Below are positions 1-11,465 of a stretch of 64,000 nt of DNA, one piece after another. This DNA comes from Grifola frondosa (taxonomy: Eukaryota > Basidiomycota > Agaricomycetes > Polyporales > Grifolaceae): the NCBI GenBank assembly GCA_001683735.1, contig LUGG01000025.1, positions 496,001 to 560,000 on the forward strand, written 5' to 3'. Every line of letters begins with the position of its first letter. Positions within the stretch are counted from its first letter, which is position 1. Below the pieces are notes generated by a model. The model was not told the DNA's origin and did no database searches. It was given only the letters and a program-made list of their open reading frames with translations. A program made the position numbers and the translations under genes.

Positions 1-1026
1 AGGCGAACTAGTCCTTCGTCAAGTCTGTCAGCCAGAGTGTGTGGCCCGACTCGACCGACCGTCGTGAGTCCCTGTCCTCTGTCATCTTATCGCTTCAATA
101 AACATAATATATAAGATTTTGAGCCCGCTACGAAGTAAGTTACAGATCGATACAGAGCAAGATTATTCGACACGCCACACCAAAGATTTCCGGTGGATCG
201 GACGGTAAGATGTCTCCTGAAGGAAATCTGGCTCCACTCGGGATGAGGATTCTTCTCGATTTCGAGTCCAGCAAGGCATTCGCGGTTCTTCTGGAGACCC
301 AGCCCGTCAAAGTCCACATGAGACTAGGGCACTGTGTTCCTTCTCACCGGACTATTTGCGTTCTACCGCGCCTGTCGGCTTCTGAATGGGGCGGGGAATG
401 CCAAAACGATTTGGCCCGGTGTCTTACTGGGTCAACATAATATAGGCCATATCAATGGAGGGCCCTTGGCGAGCCAGCATGCTCGCCTTTGTTCACGACA
501 AGACGATTGAGTCAATGGAATCAGATTGAGACGAAAATATCGGGTGGAGCCAGGGAATCCCTTGATATTTTCTTAATCGTTCTTATAAGTGGACAGAACG
601 CGGCGACCACCCTTTACTTCCAGGTCAAACCACGTTGCGAATGACAGGCGTTGAACGGTGCGAGCGTTCATTTTACCGACTTTGTCAGGGCGAGGGAAAA
701 CGTTTCCACTCCCAGCGTGCTGTCGATATGGTCGTCCCGATTCTCCTTTCGGATGACAAACTATAGCGCTTTGCTATGACCAGCCCCTCTATGCAATCCA
801 GGATCGGGATGTGCCTGTTCGCGTGCGCATTGACATGGATAAACTCAGTTTCTTCACGCCGTCTAATGGTGATGTGAAACGTCCCCTCCCTTAGAGCGCT
901 ATTGTTGCACAACTGCAACATTCTACCAGCGCTGCGCCCACGGCAAGCGCCCCGGATGAAACGGTGCGTGCTGAGACCTCCTGACAACCCAGGAGCCCTG
1001 TGCGATCTCGTAGATCTCCCGCAGCG
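1..1026. other. Gene-poor flank upstream of alcohol oxidase copy 1
   Basis: No convincing gene is visible. Short open frames occur on both strands, but none has a recognisable domain or a plausible intron chain. A stretch at about 765-890 reads openly on the plus strand and could be the tail of a decayed exon, but nothing around it supports a gene. Confidence 0.4.
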
Positions 1027-1262
1027 TATGGACAAGTTCTTGATACTTTGCCAAAGGCTCCAATATTCTCAGCACAGGCGAAATTATTCAAGGAGAAAGT
1101 CACGTTTTGAGCTTCACAACCTCCTTTACATTATTCGGCTGCAGCTGACGCCATCAATAAATTGTACAGGGAAATTTTCGATGCGGAGCAATCGAATGGT
1201 CAAAACAATCGCGCCCACTTCCGGTTTATATAGTCGACCTGCCAAGACGGACATTGAAAAGG

Positions 1263-1270
1263 TATATAAA
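1263..1270 (+). promoter_or_regulatory. TATA box of alcohol oxidase copy 1
   Basis: The sequence TATATAAA lies 39 bases before the start codon and is conserved in the duplicate at 29986-29993. The position and sequence fit a core promoter TATA element. Confidence 0.6.
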
Positions 1271-1308
1271 TACTTGGCTGAGTTAACCTCGGTGAACAGC
1301 TCGCAACC

Positions 1309-3904
1309 ATGACCCACCAGCTCAACTTTGAATTTGACATCATCTTTGCCGGAGGTGAGCACGATCGCTTCCAGCTGATCGCTTGCACTTACATTCACCA
1401 CTCCCTACTTACCAGGGGGCACAACGGCCGGCGTAATCGCTGGGCGGCTGGCCGCTGCAGACCCATCGTTGAAGATCCTGATATTAGAAACCGGACCTGG
1501 CACCCAAGACGACTTGGCCCATACTCAGCCTGGACGATTCTTGACCCACTTGCGCCCCGATAGCACCACAGTGAGGTTCATTGATGGGAATCCTAGCGAA
1601 CATCTCAACGGCCGCTCGCTCAATGTCCAATGTGGGCAATGTGTCGGCGGAGGCTCCAGTGTCAATTGTGAGTTCGGTTGGTCCGAAGCAATGATACGTG
1701 CAGCTGAGATAGTATCCAATCTAGTCATGATGTACACGCGTGCCTCGGCATCAGACTACAATGATTGGGAGAAGGTACACGATAATCCAGGTTGGGGATT
1801 TGAGGATCTGCTTCCTTTGAGCAAGAAGGTCAGCCATGCGGTTCAGTGTTCATGTAGGTGGCTTGACTCAAGTTGCAACCGTAGGCGGAGACATACCAAA
1901 TTGCCGCCGATCGCCCCACGCATGGTTATTCTGGCCCTTTGAAAGTGTCGTGTGGAGGGGCCTCCACGAACATTGGGAAGGAGTTTCTGATCACAGCGTC
2001 TCGATATGATAAAAGCGCACGCTCGTAGACGACGCCAATACGATGACCGAAGTCAATGGTTATGTGGTTAGTCGTACAAACCTACCTTCATTGATATAGA
2101 ATCTCACGGTTTATGATGCCCAGCGGTGGCCCAAGTGAGACAGTTCATTACGACGTCATTGAATATTGCTCTAATCCTTCCGCAGGTGGATCGACGAGAG
2201 GTCGGGCAAGAGATCTGACGTACCACACCATTTTATTTACAACCAACAAGCGTCAAACAAGAATCTCCAACTGCTCGCCGGCTGCTCAGTCAGGCGCATT
2301 GTCTTCGAGTGAGTAACTCCTCAGATCAAATGAATGCTACAAAAGACTTGATGTGGCATGCACAGACACAATCGCGCTGTTGGTGTGGAGTATTTGCATA
2401 ACACTCGTGTCAGGCCCGGAGCGGACGACGTGCCTCACATTGCTCGTTCGAAGCGACTAGTCGTAGTCTCCGCTGGCGCGTGCGGCTCTCCGGCCATCCT
2501 TGAACGCTCTGGAATAGGTGCCAAGGACATCTTGGAGAAGCATGGCATACAGTCGCTTGTAGATCTCCCTGGGGTAGGAGAAAACTATCAAGGTCAAATC
2601 TGCACTGTATTTCGCGCGTCACTATCTCACCGAGCATTCCATGGCAGACCACACCGTTTTATTCGTCCCATTTCTCACCAGCAATGACTCAGATTCTCTG
2701 GACGGTATTGCGGGGAATGATCAAGATGAAATCACGAGTCTGTCATATCTCCGATTTGTCGTCAGCACCTACGCTGACATGTCATTGCTAGAGTGGACTC
2801 CGTTGTGGCTTGAAGAAGGGAAGGGGTTACTGGCTACGAAGTATGCATTTCGTGTCATTGAGTGGGTGGGCAAGCTGATATGGGTCTTCAAGTGGTATAG
2901 ACGGTGGAGTCAAATTCAGGCCGACCCCAGAGGAGCTCAAAATCATCGGACCCGAGTTCGAGAAGAGATGGACGTCGTTCTATTCGAATAAACCCGACAA
3001 AGCAATATCGTGGTATGGTTGTCTCGCAGCGTAAGCACGTAATACGCCACTGTCTCGATTGGTGCTTGATTCCGTTTATCTGTGCAGATTCGTCGGGACT
3101 GTATACCCAGAAGCGGGGCAGAAGGCTTACTCCATGGCCGCATACTTGACGTATCCAGCGGGGGTAGGGTCCATGCACATTACTTCAGCCGAGGACGTTA
3201 ATGCGCCGCCAGATTTCGACACGGGTGTCTTCAGCTGGTATGCCTTGCCCAGGTACTTTCACCGTATTCACGGCCAACGTCCTGACATTTGCGCTTAGTC
3301 CGGAAGACGTGGCGGTTATGAAATACTTGTATAAGCGCTGTCGGGAGCTAGGACGTCGTATGGCATGCTACCGAGGCGACTATGCAGCAGGCCATCCAGC
3401 ATTCCCAGAAGGCAGTGCCGCGGCTCCTCAAAAGCGTGATCGTCCTTTCGACATCGATGAGCCGGACATTGCCTATTCTCCTGAAGACGAACAAGCTATC
3501 GAGGAGTACTTGAAGGCGACCGGTGAGTCTCTTTAGGGATATACCAGGACTAAGAGTTGATAGCCAGTACCACAACAGTGGCTACAGCCTGGCATTCGGT
3601 CAGTGTGGTCCTATTCTATTGCGGCTTGAGCTGCTGATGATTGGTTGTGCAGATCGGGACTTGTGCGATGAAGCCGCGGAACAAGGGTGGCGTCGTCGAT
3701 GCACGACTGAATGTATACGGCGTGGAGGGCCTCAAGGTAGCCGACCTGTCGATCTGCCCGGGGAATGTCGGCACGGTGAGCGTCGTGTCATTGCTCCAAA
3801 CCTGATGAATTAACACGTATATAGAATACATCTCTACAGCTGTGACGGTTGGCGAGAAAGCAGCGCTGATCATCGCCGAGGAACTGGGCATCGACGGAGT
3901 GTAG
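1309..3904 (+). pseudogene. GMC alcohol oxidase (methanol oxidase type), copy 1, frameshifted
   Basis: This reads as an FAD-dependent alcohol oxidase of the GMC family, the peroxisomal type that oxidises methanol and other short primary alcohols to aldehyde and H2O2. The N-terminus has the dinucleotide-binding motif FAGGGTTAG after the first intron, then GGGSSVNF-MMYTRASASDYNDWE, LPGVGENYQDH, and a C-terminal [11 protein letters not shown] with [18 protein letters not shown]. These are hallmarks of the fungal AOX branch. About fourteen short introns can be traced and the joined product is about 600 residues, close to the usual 650. Two one-base deletions relative to the copy at 30032 break it. 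One lies near 2010 and brings a stop at 2026-2028; the other is at about 3830, inside the NTYST motif. I therefore call it a pseudogene, with sequencing error as the alternative for each single base. Confidence 0.85.
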
Positions 3905-4157
3905 TGTCCGGAATAAATCCACAATAGTGTGCGTGGGAACTGCATGCTGGACGTGATGTGCATTTGAATATTCATGTTATCGACAGGACGTCGCTTCACT
4001 CACCAATGTATGGCACAGTGAAAGGGAGGAAAGGAGAATACTTTCAGAGCGGCAATGTCCCATACAATGCATGACGAATAAATTGCTACACAAATGTCCG
4101 ATGAATGCTAGAAAAACATGGCCAGAAAATTGAAGTGTGAAAAAAACATGCATGAAG

Positions 4158-5193
4158 TTACTCGAATGGATTCGTGCGCCCGGCCTGAGTATGCTCGGTC
4201 AGTAAGACACACAATTCGAAAAGAAATCAAACGGTACCTGATGATCCCCGCCTCGATCTGCCCCCTCGGTGCACCCACATAACCATTCTGTCCACCACCG
4301 TGTAGGCTTCGGTTCTGGCTCATCTTCCGTCATGTGAGTTACAGCAGGACGCGGAATAGGCTCGGGTGGTCGATTAGCATGAGGCGTTGCAGTTCGTGGA
4401 GGGGGAGAGCGCGGGGGAGGAAGACCAAGAGGCTCCGGCGGAGGTGGTTTCGGCAATGAGTATGCTTCGAGCATGGGACGCGAAGCAGATGAAGAGGCGG
4501 GGGCGGGAACAGTTTCGACCGATAGGGATGCGGAATCACCAGATGCATGCATGATGGCGGACTGCTGGGGTTCATTAAGGGATATGCGTGATGCATTGGG
4601 AGTAGCGAAGGGGTTTTCAGCGGGGTCTGGCGAGGGTATGGATATGGCGTGGTGGGGGTCGATGTTGTCTAGAGGTACAGAGTCGTCTGTCGTACGTAGC
4701 ATATGATGTGTACCCACGCCGCCTGATGAAGCTCTCCTGGACATTCGACTTGGCCATAAGAGACTTGCGCGGCGGGTGACGTCGCTAACAAAAGACGGGG
4801 CCGCATTGGCGGATGCAGCAGAATCGCGAGCAGCTTTCCGCCGCTGACGCTCCGCCATCTCCCATTGTCGCAAGGTCTGCGCAATGTTGAGATGCTTACG
4901 CAGCAAGGATACCTTGTAATAAGACAGCTCACCTCTGCTACCCTCTGCGACTCCGCCTCCTGATCATTAGTTGGCGGATATCCGTCCGTACCAAGATCGC
5001 TGTCGAAATGCTCGCTCTCATCTCCTTCGCCTTCCGTATGGTCGGAATCAGGACCCATGGCTCGCTCTTTTCCATTGCGTACGTGGGCTGCGCCCGGATG
5101 AGAAGGGCCCTCTTCCGGCCATTTGCCCGCACGGCTAATATCCTCTTCGTCCGGCGAATATGGTGGAGAAGGCAGGGGTTGAGGCGAGCTCAT
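4158..5193 (-). CDS. Conserved basidiomycete hypothetical protein, Pro/Ser-rich
   Basis: Three exons (5193-4933, 4876-4238, 4184-4158) with 56- and 53-nt introns give a 308-residue protein in perfect frame. The start follows MSSPQPLPSPPYSPDEED. The protein is acidic and disordered at first, then has a basic stretch (about residues 88-110, QWEMAERQRRKAARD), then long Ser/Pro-rich low complexity. It ends with a compact motif RWWTEWLCGCTEG followed by ADRGGDHQ and AGRTNPFE. The last eight residues come from a tiny 27-nt exon; without splicing the frame would read into a different tail. The Trp/Cys-rich ending is the only ordered-looking part and I believe it recurs in other mushroom proteins, but I do not know a function. 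There is no signal peptide or membrane segment. Confidence 0.75.
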
Positions 5194-5659
5194 AGCCTCC
5201 AAATTTGTTTTGATCGTGAGGCGAGATGAGCAGAGCAGTGTGTGTGTGCACGCAGAAAGTGTTGCAATTGGGAGCAAATGGAGAAGTTGGACCCTTTCCC
5301 CGCGCCCCAATGCTATATATGGAATTACCTTTACGTGGTCCAGGACCACACACGCTCCTCAATTATTATTTTGCCACTGGAGCGAAATTGTATGACGACA
5401 ATACGGCCGCTCTAACAGCACCAACTAGCTGCGGATGGTGAGGGACTCGAAGGGTAGACTGAGAATAGCGGTATAAGGTTACTTAGATACAATCAACGAG
5501 TGTGGAGACATTAGTCAGGCTGATCCTAAGGTGTGTGGTCCAAATCCTTGCCAGAGAAAATTGAGTAGATAAACAGCTCAGTATCTAGTAGACACCAGAG
5601 TCCATACGAATCATGTTCTGCGCAGACGCAGAGCTGTAATAATAATCACAAGAAAACGC
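5194..5659. other. Intergenic region
   Basis: This lies between the promoter of the 4158-5193 gene and the 3' end of the Cys-rich membrane protein gene. No gene is visible. A TATATA-like stretch at about 5315-5320 may belong to the promoter of the minus-strand gene at 5193. Confidence 0.4.
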
Positions 5660-7083
5660 CTACATCGCGCTCTTTAAATGCTTAGAACCGTGCTGGGTCC
5701 TTTCCATCGCCCGCGCGCGCATGACGAGGGTATCATCGCCATCGTCCATCATGCCATCTTCGGAGACGTAGTAGCGCAGCGCACTCGCCTTATTTGCGGC
5801 ATGCAGCATGGGCATTTGTGAGTCCTCCGACGTAGTTTGGTCGCGATACATTGTGCTTCGTGGGCTGCCCCCAGGTGTGCCGAAGCTCATCAAGGAATTG
5901 CGCGCTGTCTCCTGCATCTGCATGATGTTCTGACGGAAGGCGTTCTGAAGGGGACATATTAGAATACTAGAAAACAGTGTGGACAGAGGGTGGACGTGCC
6001 TGTTCGCGCCAGTAGGCCAGCCGCTTCTCCCGCTCGGCATTTCTATCCTTTCTATGTACAAGGTACATACCCGCCAACGTAACGAACATGCCTGCGACGC
6101 GTGAATAAGACCGCCAATACAAGTTCATGAAGAAAACCTACCTCCGAATATGCAGATGGCGACAACGACGTAGACCCAACTGCGCACTCTGTTTGGTGTA
6201 TCGGCAGACACACCGCAGACGCCAGACGCAAGGCAGTTGTATGTTACGCATCTGGGCGCAGGATAGATAAGATAATGTCCAGAGTAGTAAAAGTACGAAG
6301 AGACCAACTCCTTGTCCGCATCGCATGCCGCGTTGATAGCTTTCGTTTGCATGCAGACTAATTTCGACGCATCCGCAGTACAATCCGACCTCGCAATTGT
6401 CACTAGCAGTGTCCGAGATCAGGGAGACGCTCTTCCGCAGCATCTGGCGCTACTCACCGGGAGACGATATCGGCGAACTCGCCAGCTTTCCCGTACGCGA
6501 TGTAGGCTATGTTCTGTACCACACACTGAAGCCCCACAGTGACGTTCGACCACCTGAGTAGCTCAGGTAAACACCGAGCAACGTAGGAGGAGAGAGCAAG
6601 CATACATGCAGATGTTATTCAGACAAACAGAACCGTTGACGTTGAGACCAAATCCGGTGTGGTCTGCGAGCTCCTTGAAGTCCGGCGGCCCCTGACATTC
6701 GTCTGCAGCAAATAATCAGTCCGCCATCGCCCGGCAGCACCAATCAACGCACCATCTCTGTTAAACTGGCACGCGCTGCCGACTGCTAACACCGGCTGGC
6801 ATGCATCCTGTTCGTCCGGGCAAAAGGAGCCCGTGGGGCACTTCGGCGGCAGCGTTGCTTCCACGTCGTATCCAAAGGGGAAATCGTCCTTTCTGCAGCC
6901 CTTGTGGTCGCACAAGCTAGACGAGTTGCAGAAGTTCATGGCGTCACAGTCAGATTGGAACTGGTATGTGCCCTCCTGAAGTTTCTGGTGCGCTAAGTTG
7001 CAGGCTTGGCCATACTGTACGCTTCCCGCATGGCTGACGGGTCCCCAGATGGCGAAAAAGAGCGTGAGCGGCAGGAGTAGCAT
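5660..7083 (-). CDS. Secreted-type Cys-rich single-pass membrane protein
   Basis: The protein starts with a signal peptide (MLLLPLTLFFAIWGPVSHAG). A cysteine-rich ectodomain follows, with CNSSSLCDHKGCRKDDFPFG, CPTGSFCPDEQDAC, GSVCLNNICM and GVCGVSADTP. Then come one transmembrane helix (WVYVVVAICIFGG plus MFVTLAGMYLV) and a basic cytoplasmic start (HRKDRNAEREKRLAYWREQ). The rest of the tail is acidic and ends GSKHLKSAM. Seven exons can be joined with normal introns. One oddity: at 6371-6380 the frame after NCEVGLYC must shift by one base (one G of a GG pair is extra) to reach DASKLVCMQTK, which continues the conserved Cys pattern. That is either a real frameshift or a base-calling error. The architecture suggests a cell-surface receptor-like protein; the ligand is unknown. 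Confidence 0.75.
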
Positions 7084-7634
7084 CGGTCGGAGGTGGGGAA
7101 TAGAAGATACGAGTCTAAGATATCAGCGAGGTGTCTCGTATCCATGTGAGGCTGAGAATCATGGCGGTGCCGCATTGCCGCGCGAGAATACAGGCGGAGC
7201 GTGAACGACGCGATCTACAGGAAGTCACCGAATAAATATGTGACCTGACGCGAAAAAAAAGTTCGGACGGGGAATATGCACGCATGAATGTTCCAGTTCT
7301 GTATACGGTATATGTCAAGAATCCACAGAATATTAACAGAGTATTCTGCGCAGCGTTTACATAGTATATAATGTGTGAGTGGAATCGGGCTGCACGGGCG
7401 GGAACTTCGGCGCGCCTGCCTCATGGCGCAAGTTTTGATCTTATTCGCGAACGCGGTGCTGCTAAAAATCTTTACATAAAATTCCGTCAATTCCGTCAAT
7501 TATCACTTTGTCTCATTAATGATACTTATAAAAGTACAAATGCGACAACGATACATCGTCTAAGTGCTTACAGTCGAACTTCGGTGGATTATGCTATAGG
7601 GCGATCACGCCAAGACTCGAAATTGGTCGTTTCT
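7084..7634. other. Intergenic region
   Basis: This covers the upstream region of the Cys-rich membrane protein gene and the 3' flank of the caleosin gene. No gene is visible. There are only short chance open frames. Confidence 0.4.
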
Positions 7635-8553
7635 TCATGCACGACCAGCGGCCGCCCTCTTCTTATTCTTCCCAGCCCGTTTCGAAGCAATATCTGCAAA
7701 GATACTACCATCGTACACGCGTCGCACGTCTTCTTTCTTCAGAACTCCATCTTCCGGCCAAAGCATGATATAGGTAGCAGCCCCTGTATGTATTGGTCAG
7801 AAATTATCAGGTCATAAGGACTAAAGAGTATATGCGCACACTCGAAGAAGGCACCGAACCACCCAATGGGGTCCATAATGACGCGCTGTCCTTTGAGGCC
7901 ATTCCATATGTCCCTTTTCGTCACGCCATCTTTGTCTCCTCCATATTTGGAGAAGAAATCTTCGAACCTGATGCGTCACCCAAGGTCAATGAGATATCCT
8001 TTATAGCGCATATATCCAGGTTACGCACTTCTGTGGGATGAAGCGACCTTCGTTGTCATACGTGCCAGTATCACTGCCGTGCTTGGCCTTGTGTATGTTC
8101 TGAAGGTAGAGACGGAAGAAGGGATCCGGAATGATGGTTGGGGCAGTGGGATAAGAGAAACTGGTATGGGTTATGAAGGCCGCAAGGATAGCGAAGAGGA
8201 TATTGAATCCGAGGTTGCGAAACCCGCGGTAGGTATTAAGCGGCCAAACGACACCGTCGCCATCCGAGTCAAAGAATTCGCAGTGTTGCTGAAGAACGGT
8301 TTGATTGGAATGGTCGGAGGCCCAATTGTTGGCCTGCGTGCCGTTCGTGGACTTTGCAGAGGGTGCAATATTGGCACGAGGGGTCCCTGAAATCAAGTTC
8401 AGCATCCTACATACCCCGTCCAATGAGCGGGAAATAGGTACCAGAGTTGATGAGACTCTGGCGCTCTCTGCCATCAGGATTGTAAGGAGGTCTGGCCGTC
8501 GTAGCAGAAACTGCGTTGACCGATGTTTGGATATTATTTCGCTTGTCGGCCAT
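7635..8553 (-). CDS. Caleosin (lipid-body Ca2+-binding heme peroxygenase family)
   Basis: Four exons (8553-8415, 8386-8029, 7967-7840, 7783-7635) total 774 nt, giving 257 residues in frame. The protein has the caleosin layout. An EF-hand loop (DSDGDGVVWPLNTY) comes after LQQHCEFF. A hydrophobic segment (GFNILFAILAAFITHTSFS) follows with the proline knot PTAPTIIPDPFF. Then come KFEDFFSKYGGDKDG, a second conserved region (VTKRDIWNGLKGQR), GWFGAFFEW, and a basic C-terminus. Caleosins anchor in lipid droplets or ER and many act as peroxygenases using a heme bound by two histidines; the His in LQQHCEFF fits one of them. The first intron is only 28 nt, with good borders (GTATGT...TTTCAG); without it the frame hits a stop within one codon. 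Confidence 0.92.
8387..8414 (-). other. Ultra-short 28-nt intron in the caleosin gene
   Basis: On the minus strand the sequence between LIGRG and TPRANIAP starts GTATGT and ends TTTCAG, with CTGAAC as a possible branch site. Removing exactly these 28 bases joins the N-terminal exon to the caleosin core in frame. Reading through gives an immediate TAG. Typical introns in this window are 45-65 nt. Confidence 0.65.
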
Positions 8554-9051
8554 AGTCTACTTGATGGATGGAGGCAATTGATATTGGGCTTATGCTTGGG
8601 ATAGCAGGTCAGACGGCGGGAGGGAAGCAATTTGAGAGGTCAAGTTGGCGAAAGTGCCCCACTTATAGGATTCAGACGCGTGACGTCATAGACAAACACG
8701 GTCGAATCACTCGATCGCCACACAAGAAAACTAACAATATTAACGAATGTTTAGTATGCTAGGTCGACACGAGGTTATATCCAAGATATCAGTATTTTAC
8801 CTGCATATATAGATGTAATGCCAGGAAGCTCACGAGATTATGACGAAGACATGCACGCTCCCGTCAAATTGCAGGACTTCCGAGGTAGATCAATATCGAC
8901 GAAAGCTGTGATGCAAGAAATGATCATGCCTTGTGGAATCCAAGGCTCATTACCATCAGATCCGACACAATAAGGCTTCAGCGATATGTGTGATATATCC
9001 GATGCCTGCGCCGAATGCAGTGGTTTCTCCTGATACAGGGAGGAGCGATGT

Positions 9052-10734
9052 CTATTGACCACATCCGGGACAACAGTGTACAACATCGTGCACGAATACA
9101 TCGCAGTCCGTACAAAAGTCGTTGTGGCACTTCGGGCACCGATATCGGCCGAGAGGACTGATACCCTCGCCTACGGAGCCCGTCATGGTCGACGGCGCGT
9201 CCTTGAATGCGATAGCGCATCCATGGCAGCTCGCATTCGAAGCAGTGGCGTCCGCGAGTGACATACTACACAGGGTCATCCATCAACAATATCCGATAGG
9301 AACAGAAACCGAAGGGGACGACGCACACCGGCTGATAGGGCTTCACCGGGAAGAGATGGTGGTAGCTCCGCGCGAGATGGGGCGAGCTCACGATCATCAG
9401 CCCGCAGATGTCGCAGTCCGTTGGGACGTCGCACACCTTCGCGAGGCAGCGCGGGCACAGGAACCCTTCGCTCTTCAGCTGCGAGTGGCACACGCAGAGT
9501 GCTGGCGGCGACGTGTCGGGGAGGCGCATCGGGAATCCCATCATCATCAAGTCCGCCGCCGGATTTGCTGGCGCGCCCCCGCCTGCACGGGCGACCACGC
9601 GCTGCGCAGGTGGAGGAATCAGCTCGAAGAGGAGGTCTTTAAAGTGGCCCTCGTTCATGGCTACGCCGAACTGGCCTACGTTTCAGTGAGATCGCGCAGC
9701 GCGCTGAAGGATACGGGAAGAGGCAACTGGCACCTACCACCTGTCTTCTCGCAGAGGTCGCGGCAGATTTTCATCTCGGCTGCGAGTGCGACGATGGAAA
9801 TACGGATGCGGTCTTTAACGCATTCATGGAGAGTCTCGTGTATGTTGCCCGGGTCGCAAGTAGTGAGCGAGCCGAATACGATCAGTATCTCGCGAGAGGA
9901 ATGTGTGGGGAGGTGGCTGGCGATATTAGTTTGAGCAAATGGAGGGATGCAGATGGTTAATACCTCATACTACTCCGTGCCATCTCTATCGCATTTTGTA
10001 GACTGGGTTCTCCGTTGGGTTCCAGTTTGTGCCGTTCGGAGATAGCTTTGAGTACTTCTTGCGGGTTACCTTGGGTCTGCAGTGTGAACACTTCGTATTC
10101 GAAACGAGGGGATAGGGTGTAGACACACCGGACATCTCCTGTATTCGCTCGCCGATACCACTCCTCATACCTACTATTCCGATCTGCCCGAGAGGATTTT
10201 GGTCGAACCACTCTGTGATGAACTCCCTCGAGTACTGCAACATTAGATCGAATCTTGTCGGGCGCATGTCGCGGTCCATCATTGCAGATGAGAGATCGAG
10301 AAGAAGAACGAGGTGGCGGATTATGGTCCGGCGTATCGCAGCAGCGGGTGCCAGCAGCCTTTCTCGTGATTAATCAAGAGGTGCAAACGCAATTGCTGCA
10401 TTAGGGTGCTCACCGTCTCCGGCGCCCTCTCGCAACCAAGTCCTCGACAGCCCCTTGCAAACTCCCTGCTTCATCCTCTTGCACTGTATCCCATGATCGG
10501 GTGTATGTCGCTTCCCAAGCGTATGGTTGCTGGAATGCCAGTCATTTACGTGACGCCACTTAATAAATATGGACTTGCCTCCTTCGCCTTGCCCTTTCCC
10601 TTGTCCTTCTTGCGCCTGTCTATCGCCTTCCCCTTCCCCTTGTGCTTGGAGCGTGCCCCTTCGTCTTCGTTGAATATAGAGACATCGGAATCCGAGTCGT
10701 CTATGAAATGGTCTCCAGTCCGTCGAGGTGGCAT
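9052..10734 (-). CDS. SSL1: TFIIH core subunit SSL1/p44
   Basis: Seven exons sum to 1347 nt (448 residues, close to yeast Ssl1). After a charged Lys-rich N-terminus come [20 protein letters not shown] and a von Willebrand A-like domain ([67 protein letters not shown]). Cysteine-rich zinc modules follow ([37 protein letters not shown]). The C4 domain ends the protein ([34 protein letters not shown]). SSL1 works with the XPD helicase in transcription initiation and nucleotide-excision repair in the nucleus. The first intron (10530-10578) uses a GC donor (GCAAGT...CCAG); this is required for phase. The frame is intact throughout. Confidence 0.95.
10530..10578 (-). other. GC-AG intron in SSL1
   Basis: The intron starts GCAAGT and ends ATTCCAG, is 49 nt long and phase 0, and joins KGKAKE to QPYAWE. 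No GT donor nearby gives the right phase at a normal length; the only in-phase GT would leave a 25-nt intron. GCAAGT is the classic sequence of functional GC donors. Confidence 0.75.
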
Positions 10735-11465
10735 GGTGATGTGTGGTGTTTGGCCCCGGCTATCAGGAGTTTTACGTAGGGCTTGAAAGTATTAGCTTGC
10801 ACTCGGCGCGTTTTTGTCTTTCCTCGAGGCTACGAACCGCTCGTGCAGAGACCAAGGTGGTATTGCTCGATTGGGGGTTCGAAGGAGAGTTGTCAGATGT
10901 CATGTGACACGCGACAGCAATTTTCGATCGCGTCTACGCCCCGATTCACAACTTGAACTTTATCTCATTGTTGTACTCTAGCACCTCGATTACGATGTAT
11001 TCTACGCTCTCTGCAGGAAGCCGATGAATTTGCTGCTAGTGGGTGGACTCTTCATATTCAGTCGACGCGATGCAAGCTTGTGTTCTGTCAGGAGAGAACG
11101 CATCATAAGCTTGAGTCTCCCTAACTTGTTTATTCAAATTCTGATGATCCTCTACTGGGCGATATCTGCTGATATCAGCTGGGCTGCTGCAAGAGAAGTT
11201 GCTCTGTCGCCGTGAAAAAAGATAAGATGTCCTTACATATCTCCAAATGCGTGTTCTCCCGGCTCACGTGTTCACCAGGATGACCAGAGTTCTTCTCAGA
11301 TAGTTGGCTGACTCCGTGATCTTTCCCCCAAATACCATGAGAACTCTTCCGCATTCGGCTGGAATATTAGGAGCACTTAGCTTGAGGAGCGCACAGTGAT
11401 CCCACCTCTTTCCGCTGAGTTCGCCATGGCAGTGAGGCTCGACACCAGCCTGATCCACCTCAGCT
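10735..11465. other. Divergent intergenic region
   Basis: This lies between the start of SSL1 (minus) and the first helical-domain gene (plus). It should hold both promoters. No gene is recognised; a 63-codon open frame at 11024 has no support. Confidence 0.4.

Larger units (their letters stand above)
1027..3958 (+). repeat. Dispersed direct duplication, copy 1 (mate at 29738-32675)
   Basis: This 2.9-kb block is repeated in the same orientation about 28.7 kb downstream. Similarity starts near the phrase 'ctccaatattctcag' about 240 bases before the start codon. It runs through promoter, exons and introns and ends about 55 bases after the stop codon. By eye most bases match, including introns, so the duplication is fairly recent. 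No terminal repeats or target-site duplications are evident at the edges. Nine or so unrelated genes lie between the copies, so this is a dispersed rather than tandem duplication. Confidence 0.9.

Noticed and set aside
765..890. Exon-like open stretch upstream of alcohol oxidase copy 1
   Set aside because: No start, no splice partners and no recognisable protein.
9122..9934. 270-codon plus-strand open frame
   Set aside because: It is the reverse-strand shadow of SSL1 exons.
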